Made by a program: the position numbers and the translations under genes. Shown here piece by piece: positions 22,980 to 36,380 of a stretch of 64,000 bases of DNA. This DNA comes from Lumbricus terrestris (taxonomy: Eukaryota > Annelida > Clitellata > Crassiclitellata > Lumbricidae), in assembly GCA_949752735.1 (NCBI GenBank), contig OX457043.1, forward strand, positions 39,559,357-39,623,356, in the 5' to 3' direction. Under the pieces are notes generated by a model. It saw nothing but the letters and a program-made list of their open reading frames with translations, did no database searches and was not told the DNA's origin. The first letter of the stretch is position 1. Each line of letters opens with the position of its first letter.

Positions 22980-24300
22980 AGGCCTAAGGATTTCCGGTAG
23001 GCCTGCATCCTTCGAGGTGTCGCCTGCCTTCATTAGCATGCTTGGTGAGGGGAAGGGATGCGCTGAATGGAATAGCTTTATAGATGAAGACGTCTTGTAT
23101 GAATCTAGCCTTAGGCTAATTGTAGTGTCTTTGTAGAGTTTTATTAAATCAGTAGGCCTATTTAATTTCAGTGGTGGACTACAGGCCTACACTTCAATGA
23201 ACCACGTGGTTGTTTAAGCGAGGCCTTGTTGGGCTTTGAGGTTTGAAGCCAAACGAAGTTGAAAGGTGATGTCAGTGAATATAGAACAGATCTGTTCAGG
23301 AGATTGATCTGTGGCTACCATCCAATCCTTGTGGAGTGTTCACATAATCGGAAACTCGCTTCCCCCGCTCCGCAATGACAGACTAACCCTGCTGACACAG
23401 TGTTCAAGTGTACATAATTTGGCCCCTATAGAAGTCTGACCAACTCATGTAGCCTACTTTCTATAAGTTGCATCTAGAGCCTTCTTGGCCTAGGACTACG
23501 CCAGCTTACCATGGCTAAATAAACGAGTAACCTGCCTATTGCTGTGTGTTGTATTGAGGTCACCCCAAAATATGCTTAAACCCTTTAGCCCAACAAGGCT
23601 AGCTCGTATACTACACAGCACTCGCAATTTTAAAAGGTTTAAGCCGCCCAAACGAAGACACCAAAAACTATTTAAACAAAACAAGCTAATTAGTATTAAG
23701 CAGCATTTTGACTATAGATGTTTCCTCATTTGATTGTTTGCTCTTAGCAGTAGTGCGTAGTCTACCCTGTCTGGGCCCTCTGGGATGTAGGCCTAAGTCT
23801 TAGTGTTACACACCAGTTTGCTTCGCTGGGGAGCAGCTCGTGGAGGACATGGCCTGGTCTTGTCAGAACCGTCGAAATTAAGCGGGTATCAGCGTGACGG
23901 CGCAGTTCTTCGAACTTTGGAATATCACCCGGAAGATGTCGCTGAGGGATCGGCCTATTCATCAATCATCAGGACTTGGAGCCGATCCCTTTTTGTTGTC
24001 CAGCGTATCCCCACCATGCAGGAGCTGCATAAAGCAGACGCGATAGCGAAATAGGCTATTGCTTTGTAGGCCTAGTAGCTAGTGCATTCCACAGGGCTCA
24101 ACAGCAAAATCAGATTACACATTTTGTATTTCAAGTGTGAAACGTCGAATGAGTTTGCTCCAAAATCTCCACACATTGTTTCACGACGTAGTAGGCTAAT
24201 TACTCCAGGAAGACCACGATTCGCGGGCTCGTTTCCCGCTAACCAAGCCTTAGTCTTACACACCGAACAACGGCGCAGTGATACGCTAAGCTCCGCCCAC
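22980..24300. other. Intergenic upstream of the Pim kinase gene
   Basis: Unique-looking sequence with several TAGGCCTA-type octamers. A stretch at about 23850-23950 has limited resemblance to 5S rRNA internal boxes (see findings). No protein gene seen. Confidence 0.5.
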
Positions 24301-24309
24301 TTGCAACAT

Positions 24310-24318
24310 CTATATATA
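24310..24318 (+). promoter_or_regulatory. TATA-box candidate of the Pim kinase gene
   Basis: CTATATATACGAGG lies about 175 bp upstream of the ATG at 24489, on the same strand and in otherwise mixed sequence, a plausible distance for a TATA element with a 5' leader of about 140 bp. The transcription start is not seen directly. Confidence 0.45.
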
Positions 24319-24488
24319 CGAGGCAAATCAGACGTAGTCTGTAGTAACAGTCAAAGTGGTTTGAGTGTAAGAAGTCTCGAACATCAACACCAATCCGGAT
24401 TTATAATAGTAAACTACAAAGATATCAAGTCGTTTAATCAGTCGCAAATCTTGTGTTAATCATACAGCTTAACTGTGATCTCGCGGTT

Positions 24489-27082
24489 ATGTCGTCGCCG
24501 ACAAGCGTTTCCAAGATGCTAGCGAGGAAATTAAGCAGTCTGAGCTGCGGACACAAGGATGGCAAGTCGGTGTCGAAAGGTCAGTATATTGATTGATTCT
24601 GTGGTGCATGAAAGGTAATGCGTGCATTGGGAGCGGAGAGGTTAGAGTCGGATGAGATGGTGGATTGGTTGACCGTGGGAGGCAGTTGTCTTCCTAAAGT
24701 CTGAGAGCAACTTTAGTGGTGTAGTTCTTAGCATAAAAGGGTGAATTGGTTTTGCGAGCCCGATACTTGGGAGGCGACTTGTAAGGGGTGGCGTTTGAGG
24801 AGTTGCTAATTAAAAAAATGAAGGTATTCGTTCGAAAAGGATTTAATGGAATAGGGGTGTGTTTTGGATTTGACAGACGCCTCGGGCGCACGTGGATTCA
24901 GAGCTAGAGACATACATTGCCTCTAGTTTGTACATGTATTGTATTGTTTGTATAATAATAATAATAATAATAGTAATAATAATAAAATGCATAGATTTCT
25001 CATGTGACATTGTGGATATTTTGGCGGTTCATGACGATGATCCAACTTTGTCCTTTTTCGCCTTTTTGCACTGTTTAAGCTCTAGCATAGAGATTGTGTT
25101 TATAGAGATTGTGTGTGATTAATTTGTCTTAGTGAGACACTGTTCAAAGCTCTGATAACAAAGATGTAATTATGCAATAATATTATGCATGACGCATTTG
25201 CAATTTTATCCAGCGCTTTCACTTGTAAGGTAATTTCTTGTTGACTTTTATTTGCATCATTTCACATGGACTGAATGTCTTGCGGTTTTTTGCAAAGTAG
25301 CCAAATGTTATGCTTTATGTATTTTGGTAATGGTGCTATAGAAGTCAGTATGTTACTTGGATTGAGGTTAAATTTAATTAGCGATATATGCCTGATCCTA
25401 TCTTTTTTTTGTTTCAGTAGAGAAGGCTGCAAAGGAGCCATTTGAGACGGTGTATGAAGTCAACAACGTTATTGGAAGTGGTGGATTTGGAACGGTATAC
25501 TCTGGAACTCGGAGATGTGATGGGACACCAGTAAGTGTTAACCTGGTCTACAGCATTGGTTGAGATAAGGTTATCTCTAGACTTAATTTATCAGTTTTAC
25601 CATTTTTATCTTTACTGTAAACTTATAACTATATCTGTGATCTTTTACACAGAGCAAAACTTGCTTGCACTTAAGTTCATGCTTATTGATGATACTAATT
25701 ATGGTCTACTGGCAGCTAATTGTTTATTGATCAAACGCAACATTGCCTGATGTCTGCTGTCTAGCTATGCTGCATGTTATTCATATCCTCGGATGCTGCT
25801 ATCAGATGCATTAGATCTAAAGAGATACAGTAGAGATCATAAAGTCTGCAATAGCGAAATGACAAAGTCTGAAATAGCAAAGTGATACACTTAGCGAATA
25901 TTGCTGTATCAGACGTTATGCCGTTTCTAACCTCAGTTTCATCTATGGGTTAAGTATTTAGGAAAAAGCATTTCATTATGATTTGTCTGGTAACTTGTAA
26001 TTATATTCTCTAGCTGGCTGTTTTGTTAAGCAGTGTGCACTGATTATCACCAGTTTGCTTGTACCTATAGCTAAGAGAATTGATTGCAGCAAAAGGTTGT
26101 CGTTTTTTCAGGTGGCCATCAAACACATCGCAAAATCTAAAGTCGCAGACAAAATTGAGGTGATTATCAATTTCTCTGATCTAAGAAAGATTGCAAATGT
26201 ATATATATATATATCCTTTAAGACATACTTTAGATGGTGATATATATATATATATATATGTGTTATTTATATATATATATATATTATATATATTGTATAT
26301 ATATATAATATTACTATATTGCATTTTCTAGTACTGACTATTGATGTTAGGAAATTTTCCATTCGATTAATGTTGATAGTTTTTGAGGTATTCTATTGGA
26401 TGTGATTATGGATTTGTTGCTGTGATTATTTGAAGTAGTGTCGTTTGACATTCTGTATGTTGCCTCAGCATTGCATTCTTATTGCTAACAGAGTTGCTAT
26501 GGTTGGATCTATCTGGCTTGTAAGACTTCTTTAGATCATTCTAAGACCTCCTTTGATCAACGTGTAGGGCTGTTGGTCTGGTCGTGTTTGCTTGTAAGCC
26601 TAGAGTGGTCTTAGAGTGCAGAGGAGGAGGAGGAGGACGAGAGGCGTACAGCTAATGCAGTTCTGAGAAAGCCGTGGGCTGAAATCTAGGTCTGTTCTCT
26701 GATTGGTTGGCCGTTGGCATGCTTGTAAAGGGAAATCACCAGCTCATTTCACCAGCTCATTTGCTAAGTCCTAAGTTGACTTCAGTTCTTGACTTGGACC
26801 CGGATCTGAATGATATTCTGGCACATCCGGCTGACATTTCTTTGAAAAAAAGGGGCCTGCTTCTTCAGTAACAAGGATGTTAGGAGAATATGATGGCTGA
26901 ACTCGTGCTAGCAGAATGTATAATTGTCTCCTATGTAAATAGCGAATGTTGGCGGTGAGGTGCATGCATGTAAATCAGAATATGCCAGAACATTCGACTT
27001 CCTAATTGCTGACTTGGCACATTCCGCAGTTTTTTTCTTATGTGAAGCCGAGTTTTAAAAAAATTGTGATACTAATGTCATA

Positions 27083-27155
<73 letters not shown>

Positions 27156-30100
27156 AGTAATTTATGCTGTTTCATAATAATTCCAGTTGAAGGCTAATTT
27201 AGGATAAAGCTGTAAACAAATTTTGTTGTTGGAAACTATCTTGTTGAAATGTGATGTTTTATAGAAGTGTAAATTAATGCATGTGATTATATATTTGTTG
27301 TTGCATTTAAGCTATGATGCTATGGTGAGGAATGAGTGTATGATAACTTGGCCTAAGAGAGATCTGTGATCTTAGACAGATGCAACTAAGAACTTGGTGA
27401 ATTTGGTGAACAGCTTGAGCACTAAACGTGTGACGTCCATGTAATATGCAACATTTCATGCAATTTAATGAACTGAAAGCTGAGCGATGCAGTTCAGTGA
27501 TTCTATATTGAAATTTGTTGAATTGCATGTTTCCAGGTGGATGGCAAAGTTGTTCCGCTTGAGATGATTTTACTGAGTAAATCGGATCATCTCGATGGCG
27601 TCATCCGGTTGCTCGACTACTACGAAAGACCCGAAAGCTACATTCTAGTCATGGAGCGACCGGAAGCCGTCAAAGATCTCTTCGACTACATCACGGAGAA
27701 GGGGTCGCTGGCCGAGACAGAGGCACGCACCTTCTTCCATCAGATCGTGCAGACCGTCGTTGGGATGCACGACACCGGTGTCGTCCACCGTGACATCAAG
27801 GATGAGAACATTCTCGTTGACCTCAGTTCCATGCAGCTCAAGGTCATCGACTTCGGCTCTGGGGCATTTCTACGAGACACGCCGTACACAGAATTTGAGG
27901 GTGAGTCTATTTTCCATTTTATCTTAAGACTTTGGAGAGGGTCATTTTCCGATGACGTGCTGTGAAGGACATCTACATGTTCATCATCGAAGGTGATTTT
28001 GTAATCAGTGGATGCAGCACCTTTAAGCAGACGCATGTGTTGCTGATGCAAGCAGTTTCTTAGTGTGTGGATAAGGCTAGATCTTATGCGATGTGCATGT
28101 CGAGCAACTTGTGAGCCAATCACCTTGCCGTACCTTGCTCTATCTGGCCTCGTCTTCTTTATGTGTTGTCTGGCCAATTGAAGGCTGTTTCGTAAACAAG
28201 CAAGACTATAGCGAAATTGTTTGTGGCAAATTTGGGACAACACTGCCGAGACTTGACTCTCCATACAGACCTGTTTGCATCCTATGAGTTCAGATAATAA
28301 ATGGTTATTCTGAGAATCCTTTTCTTTCAGTGCAATTCTAGCTGCAGACCATTCGACGCATTTTCTTCTCATCCATCATACCTAGCGTTGATTTGAGAAC
28401 AGCCAGCAGTATATCACTCATTTGTTACGCGCTGGTTCTCTGCTGTTCGCCATTGTAGGCAGCATGGCAGCAGCAGCTCTTTTGTAGATCATCTATGCTG
28501 ATTAGGTTGGTTGTTTACAAATATATTCTGCTCTGTTTGCTTGTTTTCTGACTTCGCTTGTTCACCACTCAAGCAGGTTTTCTGACAGAGTTCAAGGCTT
28601 ATGAGCCAGTTGTTTGGGATGGACTTAATGGAAAACAAAATTCTTGCAAAATTTTTGGGCCTAACGAGCACTTCTTAGTTGATTTTGAAATTACCTGTTG
28701 CTTTTATGTCTGTATTATTATTATTTTGAGAATTCGATTTTAAATTTCTTGGTGTGTGCTTTCTGAAGTTGTCTACAGTGCATATAGCTGTACTGCTGTA
28801 GTGGTGAGCTAGAGGCTTTGATGGACTGCTTTGGATTTTCAGTCGTTTATTTGGTCTTCCAAGTAATCGTTTGCCCTAACTGTACGAAACATAATTCATC
28901 AATGTTGTCATTTTCCGTTCAGCCAGTTGACAGCCGCAGATATCTGTGTTTTTCATCGCATCCCCCGCCATGCCATCCATCCATCCAGCCAGCTGTGTTG
29001 GTTATTTACAGCTGGGCTCATGAGCATTCTATTTAGAACTACGCACATGTCCAGGTGGCCAATACAGCTTCTACTTCAGCTATCATCTCGGATTGCTTGC
29101 ACCTGATGCAGCTGACTTCAAGTGTTGTAATAACGTTCATTGAAAGGCTGACGGCAACCGGCCTGCAGACCAACCAACCACTGACAGGCCTTGTATCTTC
29201 CAGGTACATCAGTCGGCAAGCTGCCAGCATTCCAGTCGATGTCATGTAACTCATCGTTAAGAGGGCCACCAGCTGCCAGTCAGTCCATCCGTCCGTCCGT
29301 CTAGTCGAATGTGAATTGTATATGTGTATATGTGGGAGTGTCGATGTCGTTTGATGCACGTGCCGACGATCATCATAAATTGTGCGACATCTGGCAGACA
29401 AAACACACGCAGTGAACTGATTCTAGGACACGTCTTGTTGTACTTTTCGTGCAACTCCATTGTACTCCAATCAACTCACTTGGTAATTGAGAGACTTGCT
29501 TTGACGGGATTCAATATCAACGGCCGATGTAGTGTTTATGACCTAGTCTGCTCTCTTGCCTTCATCAGCAGCTGTTGGACATGTTGTGGCCTTGTGGTGC
29601 GGAGGATGGAGAGATGGATAGAAGACGATGGGATAAGTGACCTTGATCAGCTTTTAAATGGAAAAAGATGTTTGAGTGAAGCTGCAGTCAGGTTTTATTT
29701 CCAATTCAAATTCTGCATTCTTGTCCGATTGACCTTCGTTGTCGTATCCTGATCTGGCAGACGAACCAGTTGTCTGCTTCAGCTTTTTAAGCGTTTCGTT
29801 TGTCAGACTTCTCTGTCACTACTGGTCCGAACCGACGGCAGGCGTCAGTACGTGTGCACTGGGGCTGAAACGAACCGAATGGTATTCACATGCTTAAGAT
29901 TCTGTTTGGTGAGTTGCCTGCTAGGTTATGTTGTCTGCGTGCATAAAAAGTCGTCCAGCTTCTTCACCTGACTTTGCATATGAAAGTCATTTGACCCTTG
30001 CTTAGGATTTTACCACTGCCTCTGTCATTTCAAAAGGTGACCTCTAGTGACAGTGTTCAGTTGACACCGCCTGTAGTGTGGGTGGGGGTGGGTTGGTGGG

Positions 30101-32019
30101 GTGAACCTAAAGTCAATAGTTTTACAGGAGCACAGACTGTTGCTTATGTCTGGCTTGTTCTCTGCAGGCTTGGGCCAGCCTATTGACGTTGCTGCTGCTT
30201 GCCAGTGCTTGGTATTTTTCTACCTGCGTGTGGCTGTGGATGCCGCCGCCGCCCTGGCTTTGGTATGCGGCTTTTTGTTGCTGCTTCACAAGAGATTAGA
30301 AGACTTGACCTTGTCTGTCTGTATGTGTATAACTGCGTATATAAAGTTGTGGCTTTGATTCATAAAATACTGGTGTGTTGTAGAACCGGTTTGGTATGGG
30401 TGCTTGTTCTGTGCTCACGTGTGCCTGCGCATGTGTGTGTGTGTCTGATGCGTGTGTGTGTATGTGTGTGTCTGTGCTTCTTGATGCAAATATCAAGTGG
30501 TGAATAAAGCAGGCTGAGTGATTTGCATTCAATTCAAATACCTTTCCCCTACCATCCTGTCTCCTCCTGCTTCAATGTTTACTCTGTCATTCTGTCAATG
30601 ACCCTTCGAGCTCTGCTTGACTGTCTGCATCGTATTGTGTCTGTCTGTTTGTATCTGTGTGTGTGTTGGCCTGCTAGCGAGTGCACTGTCTCACGGTTGT
30701 ATCGCCCTTTAAATTGACAGTTTCTGTAAATACTCTTTCATACAGTTCTTTATCTCATGAATTCTTCACATGAAAGTATTTTGCTGTGGTGGTCCAAATT
30801 GCTTTGCCCAAATCTCCAGTTAACATACTTGAGCTGCCGGTCTCTGTAATATGCCAAAGACTTTACTGTACATCTATCTGTTGGTGGCAATGGCCTTTGT
30901 TGTCATAAACTATTGTTAAACTCTGGATCCATCGATGCAGTTAACTGCTTTGAGCACTAGTAATGTTCAGCTACTAGCACGAACTACATTTGCTCTCTTC
31001 TGGTTCTTTATGGTTCATCCATTTTGCATCTTATCTCCTCTCAGTACTATTGTATAAAATGCTGACTAATCCTTTCAGCATTCAAGTACTGTGCAAGAAT
31101 ATGTATTGATGTATACTCGTACCATGTAAATGTTGGACATGTTTCTGCATATAGAATGCAATTTGTATTTTAGTTGAGTATGAATGTATCGAGAGAGGGA
31201 TTTAAATTCTTAGTTTGCCATCTGAGTTTTTTGATTGTTATTTCGTTCTATGTCTGATGTCGCCTTGACTTTTTGATTGTTGGCTTTTGTATTTTGTTGT
31301 TCTTGATTTGTATGCTAACTGTCTGGTTTTCTGTGTTACACAGGTACACGAGTGTACAGCCCACCAGAATGGATTGTCCACCACCTGTACCACGCTGTCC
31401 CTGCAACCGTCTGGTCGCTCGGGGTGCTGCTCTATGACATGGTCTGCGGAGACATTCCATTCGACAGAGACGAACAGATCGTCCGAGCGAACGTCTCCTT
31501 CAGAAAAATCCTCTCGTCAGGTTCGTTGTTTCTCTTGTGATTGGTTAGAACATAAGAATAACTGATTTTGATGTTAAACTGGTAACGGGGTTTGAGCAAA
31601 TGCTTAGGGCAATCAAAACAGATAGGCAAAAGTTTGCAGATCTCATTTTCGAAATGTTTAAGCAGAGGTTTTACATACGTACTTCTTAACTTATTTTCTT
31701 CTAGACATTTGTAGTCGTTTTTCATTTTGTTTATCATTGGAAGCTGTTCATCTAATTGATCTGTTTCAGCCTTTCCTGTATATGATATAATTAATTATCG
31801 TATGTGTAAGAAATCTTAGTAATTAAATCTTAATTCACAGAAATCATCATGTGGTAACTTTGAGTTGTTGTGTTTCATTTGACAACAGAAGTGCGAGATC
31901 TGATCAGTCAATGTCTGACGATCGACCCATTGTGCCGACCGTCACTCGAATCAATCCTCGCTCACCCGTGGATGAGGACGAGGGAAACACCGTCGTCGTC
32001 TGCCATCGTTCAGTTATAA
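24489..32019 (+). CDS. Pim-family serine/threonine kinase
   Basis: Predicted exons: 24489-24579, 25418-25530, 26112-26159, 27537-27900, 31344-31520 and 31889-32019. All introns are GT..AG and frame is kept, giving 307 codons plus stop (human PIM1 has 313). Visible features: glycine loop GSGGFGTVY (residues 50-58); ATP-anchoring VAIK lysine 72; helix-C glutamate near 93; hinge ERPE (124-127), the Pim signature with a proline in the hinge; HRDIKDEN (168-175); DFGSG (189-193), the Pim form of DFG; and YSPPEW (210-215) in place of APE. Pim kinases are cytosolic/nuclear, active without activation-loop phosphorylation, and promote survival and growth, chiefly controlled by expression level. The short Ser/Lys-rich N terminus has no signal peptide. 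Which Pim paralogue this represents cannot be said; invertebrate genomes can hold many. Confidence 0.95.
24580..25417 (+). other. Pim kinase intron 1
   Basis: Donor GTCAGT, acceptor after a T-rich tract (TTTTTTTTGTTTCAG). Contains an ATA/AAT run near 24952-24985 and nothing else recognisable. Confidence 0.85.
26160..27536 (+). other. Pim kinase intron 3 with TA arrays
   Basis: Donor GTGATT (a weak site) and acceptor TTTCCAG. Holds TA arrays at about 26199-26310 and 27083-27155. No other gene seen. Confidence 0.8.
27901..31343 (+). other. Pim kinase intron 4 (3.4 kb)
   Basis: Donor GTGAGT, acceptor GTTACACAG. It separates the DFG exon from the YSPPEW exon. Several ORFs of 60-210 codons occur on both strands, but none shows a domain or codon pattern I trust, and they overlap the exon 4 shadow. 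A GT-rich patch lies at about 30430-30475. Confidence 0.8.
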
Positions 32020-33050
32020 CCTCCTCCTCTTCCAAGACAACCTCTCTCCTTTCTTCAAATCGATTTAGGAAATGTATAACACCGGTGAGGTGAATCTCTT
32101 GACAGAATTAAAGATGACAACAGCTACAGCAGATGCCTAAGTACTTGCCAGACCAGATGAATCTAGACCAGATGACTGCCTGGAACGGCCCCCTCCCCAC
32201 TCTCGGTTGGTTGGACGGTCGGTCGGCGGTTCTGGTGTCCAGAAAAGGACAAGCTCAATTTTGCAGATCTTCTCTGTTCTCGTTCAAATACCATATGACA
32301 CGTAGGAGTAAATTTGTACAGTTGCAGGACAGTTGCGAAACAGCGTTTCTTCATGAACAGACTGTTGCAAGTTGAGAACCGTTTTACCTGTGGCGTACTC
32401 TGGTCTGTTGTTGTCGTCGGTCCTTAATGTTTAGGAAAATGTCAGATTCTGTCTGTGACTGTCTTTCAATAGTTTTACTGTTAATGATAAATCAGTGCGT
32501 TATATATTTCACGCATGGACATCTGTCGCATGGAAGTAATTCTATTCTAGTATAAATTGCCACAACTGTTAAGTCGACGAAGAGTGTTGTCACATGTCAT
32601 TATCAACACAACTTGGTCATTGTTTTGGATCTTCATCAAACTGGATGCTTCCTTGCGGCACAACCAAACTTTATGAAACATCTGTAAACCTGAACAGTTT
32701 GACGCGGTAACATGGTGCAAATACAAACGAAATACAGATGCAATATTATCAAACTATGAAAGTGAATGAATTAAAAGAATGTATAAAAAAAATTGAATAT
32801 GGCGAATTTGTAACGGCTGCAGCTTCAGTTGATTGTCATATTAGGGCAAAGTGATGTGGACAGGATTTTTGCAGTGAATTTGCTCTTTATACTTGATCAT
32901 TGTTTGGCTACCTCTATTCGAAAATTCAGTCTGTTCTTAGGTTGAATAAATGTTTCTGTGTTGCTTTGTTTTACGTTATATTGTCTTTGTGAAAGATATT
33001 CTGTGTGTTTGAACATCTTTTCTGTTGTGGTTCAATGCAATAAATACAGT
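32020..33050 (+). other. Pim kinase 3' UTR candidate with poly(A) signals
   Basis: AATAAA hexamers occur at 32945-32950 and 33039-33044 downstream of the stop. No competing ORF is convincing, so the 3' UTR may be about 1 kb. The transcript end is inferred. Confidence 0.4.
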
Positions 33051-33719
33051 TTGGGTCCTTGTTTGTTTAGGACTTGTTTGCTTAGGACTTGTTTGCTTAG
33101 GGCTATTTTTTCAGTGATTTTATGAATCAAGTTGTTTGAAATCTCTGGTTAAACTATATAAATTAAAATGTGGTTGAATCTTTGTTTCTTTGTTGTGTAA
33201 AAGTTAACGTGAAGTACAAAAAAGAAAACCTGAGTAAATTGGTTCAGCTGCTCTTTTCTATTTGAGACTAACTATAATTATACTGAAATAAGATCTGTCT
33301 AAATTGCTGTTGTTTGCCGATGATTTGTTGCTCCTTTCAAGATGTTAAAGCAGTTGTCTCTCTAAGCAGTTATGTTTTTACTAAAAGGTGCTAACATTAG
33401 CTGACTATGTGCAATCTACAAAGCTTGATGCTATCTAGTTACGCATCATTTTAACATCCATTGAGATTTTAAATAAAATATATTGACATGTTTATTTGAA
33501 TTTGAAACATCAACTAGATGCGTAGAGATGTATTCCTGTTGTTTGGTCAAACGCCTTAATTTGCGTAGTGCTGGTGTTATGTGTGTGTCTTGTAAACGTC
33601 AGAACATATTTATTTCCAGTGTCGTTTCTGTTTGTCTAAGTTTGTTGTGTCATGAAATAAATATTGGTCAAAGTAGAGGCTGAGACTTTTCTATGAAACA
33701 TGTTATGTTGAACTATCTA

Positions 33720-34045
33720 ATCTCAGGACTTCTAAAGCGCCAGTGCTTTTAAACCATGCCACTTGACTCAAGTGGTGGTTGCTGGTTAGGAAGGCAACAC
33801 AATGCACATTCGATACTGTATGTTGCATATACGAATGTATGACACGAGGTCCTTCCAAGTCCTTGTCTGCCTCTTTCACATAAAAACTGGCTGCAGGTTC
33901 AAATCCATCTCAAGTCACTGCATAGGGACCTTGGGCAAGTCCTTCACTCGCAATTGCTCAGCGCTTTGGCGTGAAACTTCGAGCGCCTCTGAGTAGGGAA
34001 CTTGAAGGGGTGCTCTATCAAGTGCACATACAAACAAACAATGCA
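33720..34045. mobile_element. SINE-like sequence
   Basis: A GGTTCAAATCC element (33896-33906) resembles a tRNA B box and is followed by ACCTTGGGCAAGTCCTTCA, a phrase seen in tRNA-derived SINE cores, then an AAACAAACAA tail near 34028-34037. No clear A box is present, and the left boundary is a guess. Confidence 0.35.
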
Positions 34046-34872
34046 GATGACTCGGCAGGGTTACGAAATTTGTGCGACATTGCCCACAGCACCTTGAGAG
34101 GCTGAGAGCCAGAGAATTTTGGATGCACTGAAGCCTGTTGACTTCAAGGTCTGACGAAATCCAAGGTGGCATTATTATCTATGCATGAATAGACAAGGGG
34201 GCAGGTTGTCGTTTTGTGGCACGACTTCGCTGAGAGCAGACCTTACTATGTATTGCCCTGGTTGATAGAGTTTGCAAAGGTCTGCTGTGTGTATGGGAGT
34301 TTCACGTCTTTATATGAACCTGGACTCGTCTGATCTACCACCTTCCAAATCTCAACCTAACAACTATCAACTCTGACCTCTGAAAACAGGTCTCGGACCT
34401 CCTCCTCCTACTCCTCCTCCTACTTCATCAGACGACCATTTGGACAACCCCTCTGACTCGACGTAGCATACGTGTTGGTTGGAGCCCAGCACACAATGTC
34501 CGGGTAACTCTGTGCAGGCTAAACAGTTAACATACAGAATAGAAGCGGGCCTAGCTAGGTCTTCAGTCTTCACCATTATTAGTCTGCCATAGAGCACTAT
34601 AGGTTCTGTATCCGTTTCCAACACGAGGCCAACACGTGCAAAAGGTAGACACTACCAGATATTTTAATCTATTGCAGGAAGAGGTGTGCCGTGAAAGATG
34701 GCCATTATTATTATGGCTCCCTAATATTTATACTATTTTTGCCCCAATATTATTATATTCTTAAAATATTATTATTTTTATTTCAACATTTATTAAGAGA
34801 AAACTCAAGCTAAAAACTAAGCTAAAAATAGAAATGTGTTCAAGTTTAGATTGTGCCGTTCTTGTCCCCAGG
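34046..34872. other. Intergenic
   Basis: A stretch at about 34436-34510 (TTTGGACAACCCCTCTGACTC) matches 15525-15600 imperfectly, so a dispersed repeat is present. The rest is AT-rich with ATT runs (34705-34795). Confidence 0.4.
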
Positions 34873-35136
34873 CAGGGGCGGATCCAGGGGCCAATCCGGC
34901 CATGGCCCCCATTTCAAAAGTGCATAGGACGTGGGGCCCCCATTTGGTTTCAACAAGCATTAAATTAATGCAGCCCGAGAGAAAATAGGATACGATGACT
35001 AGAGAGGTCATAGTATATTATTGCTTGCAGAGATTACGTCGACCAGATGACTGATGACTAAAAAGTCACCAGATTTTTTCTGGCAAAGATCACCGAAAAT
35101 TTTGGCCCCCTTCAAAAATTTCTGTATCCGCCTCTG
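34873..35136. mobile_element. hAT-type MITE, TSD TCCCCAGG
   Basis: 264 bp with inverted ends CAGGGGCGGATCC and GGATACAGAGGCGG-like (left CAGGGGCGGATCCAGG; right reads inward CAGAGGCGGATACAG). A perfect 8-bp direct repeat TCCCCAGG flanks it (34865-34872 and 35137-35144). CAG termini and 8-bp duplications are typical of hAT transposons. No coding capacity. Confidence 0.88.
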
Positions 35137-35572
35137 TCCCCAGGGTGCGGTGCAAAGGTTATTATTATTATGCCATTTCCTTCTGGACACCCATCAGCCG
35201 CTTGCTATATTATTATTTTATTTTTTTTGAATTTATTTTTTATAGGTTCTCGTCTCCAACGTGCTCAAAAGTTCCTCTAAATGCAACGACATTGAACCGT
35301 TGCGTGCATATTCACAACCGCTGGAACAGGTGCATGGTTTAATTATTATTTATTATTATTATTTATTGTTATCATTGTCATTATTATTAAGATAAGATAA
35401 GATAAGATAAGAATATTCTTTAATTCACCAATTGCTAACCGCATTTTGGTTTACAGACGTAGTACAATTAAATGAAATATACATGACATGTATATGGCAG
35501 ATACATATTAACGGAGTAATGTATAACAGAGTCCAGTTGATTTCCATGATTTCCATTAATTATTATTACTAC

Positions 35573-35646
<74 letters not shown>

Positions 35647-36340
35647 GGTACATATTATTATTATGTACATATTATTATTGCTATTATTATGAAACTTTAA
35701 ATCTGGGCCTTTGTTAGTCAGGATCTGAAGTGTTTACCACTTGGATAGAGATCTTAGTTTCTTGTATGACCTTCCCGCTGACAATGACGTGAAGCATGAA
35801 GGTCATTATTATAATAATAATAGTTAACTGAAGTACACAACGAGTGCAATGACCTCTTAGTGCTTCAACCGAGCGCAACAGAGAAGTGTCTGCACGGAGA
35901 CTGGGAGAGAGATAAAGAGAGAGAGACAGACGGACATTAAGAGGGAGGGAGAGGTGCAAAGGTAGGCCAAGCAACGGAAAACTTCGTTTGTCTTAATAAC
36001 ATCTCTCGTTCAATTTACAAGTCCAATGACCTTGCTGAATGTCAGCCACTCTACCAGTTTCTCTTGCTGTTGGGGGAGGGGGTGACTCCCATGGTGGACC
36101 TTGCTGTAAAATAGAATATCCATATCCCTCATTCCCTTCTCTATGTGTGTGTTTCCGCAAGACTATCTATTCTACGTCTGCTACGCTCTGCTTGGCCGCT
36201 TCTGTGTTTGCCTTATGTTTGCGTCTGTCTATCTGTCTGGGTGTGCCTAAGCGTACATATGTTGTTTTATATCTTTTTCTAGGTAAGTATGAGTCTATCA
36301 GTTCCTGCAGCGCTCTGCTAGCAATCACATGTTAATCAAC

Positions 36341-36380
<40 letters not shown>

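Noticed and set aside
27740..28372. 210-codon - strand ORF in Pim exon 4 and intron 4
   Set aside because: Half lies antisense to a conserved kinase exon, the rest in intron, and no domain is visible.
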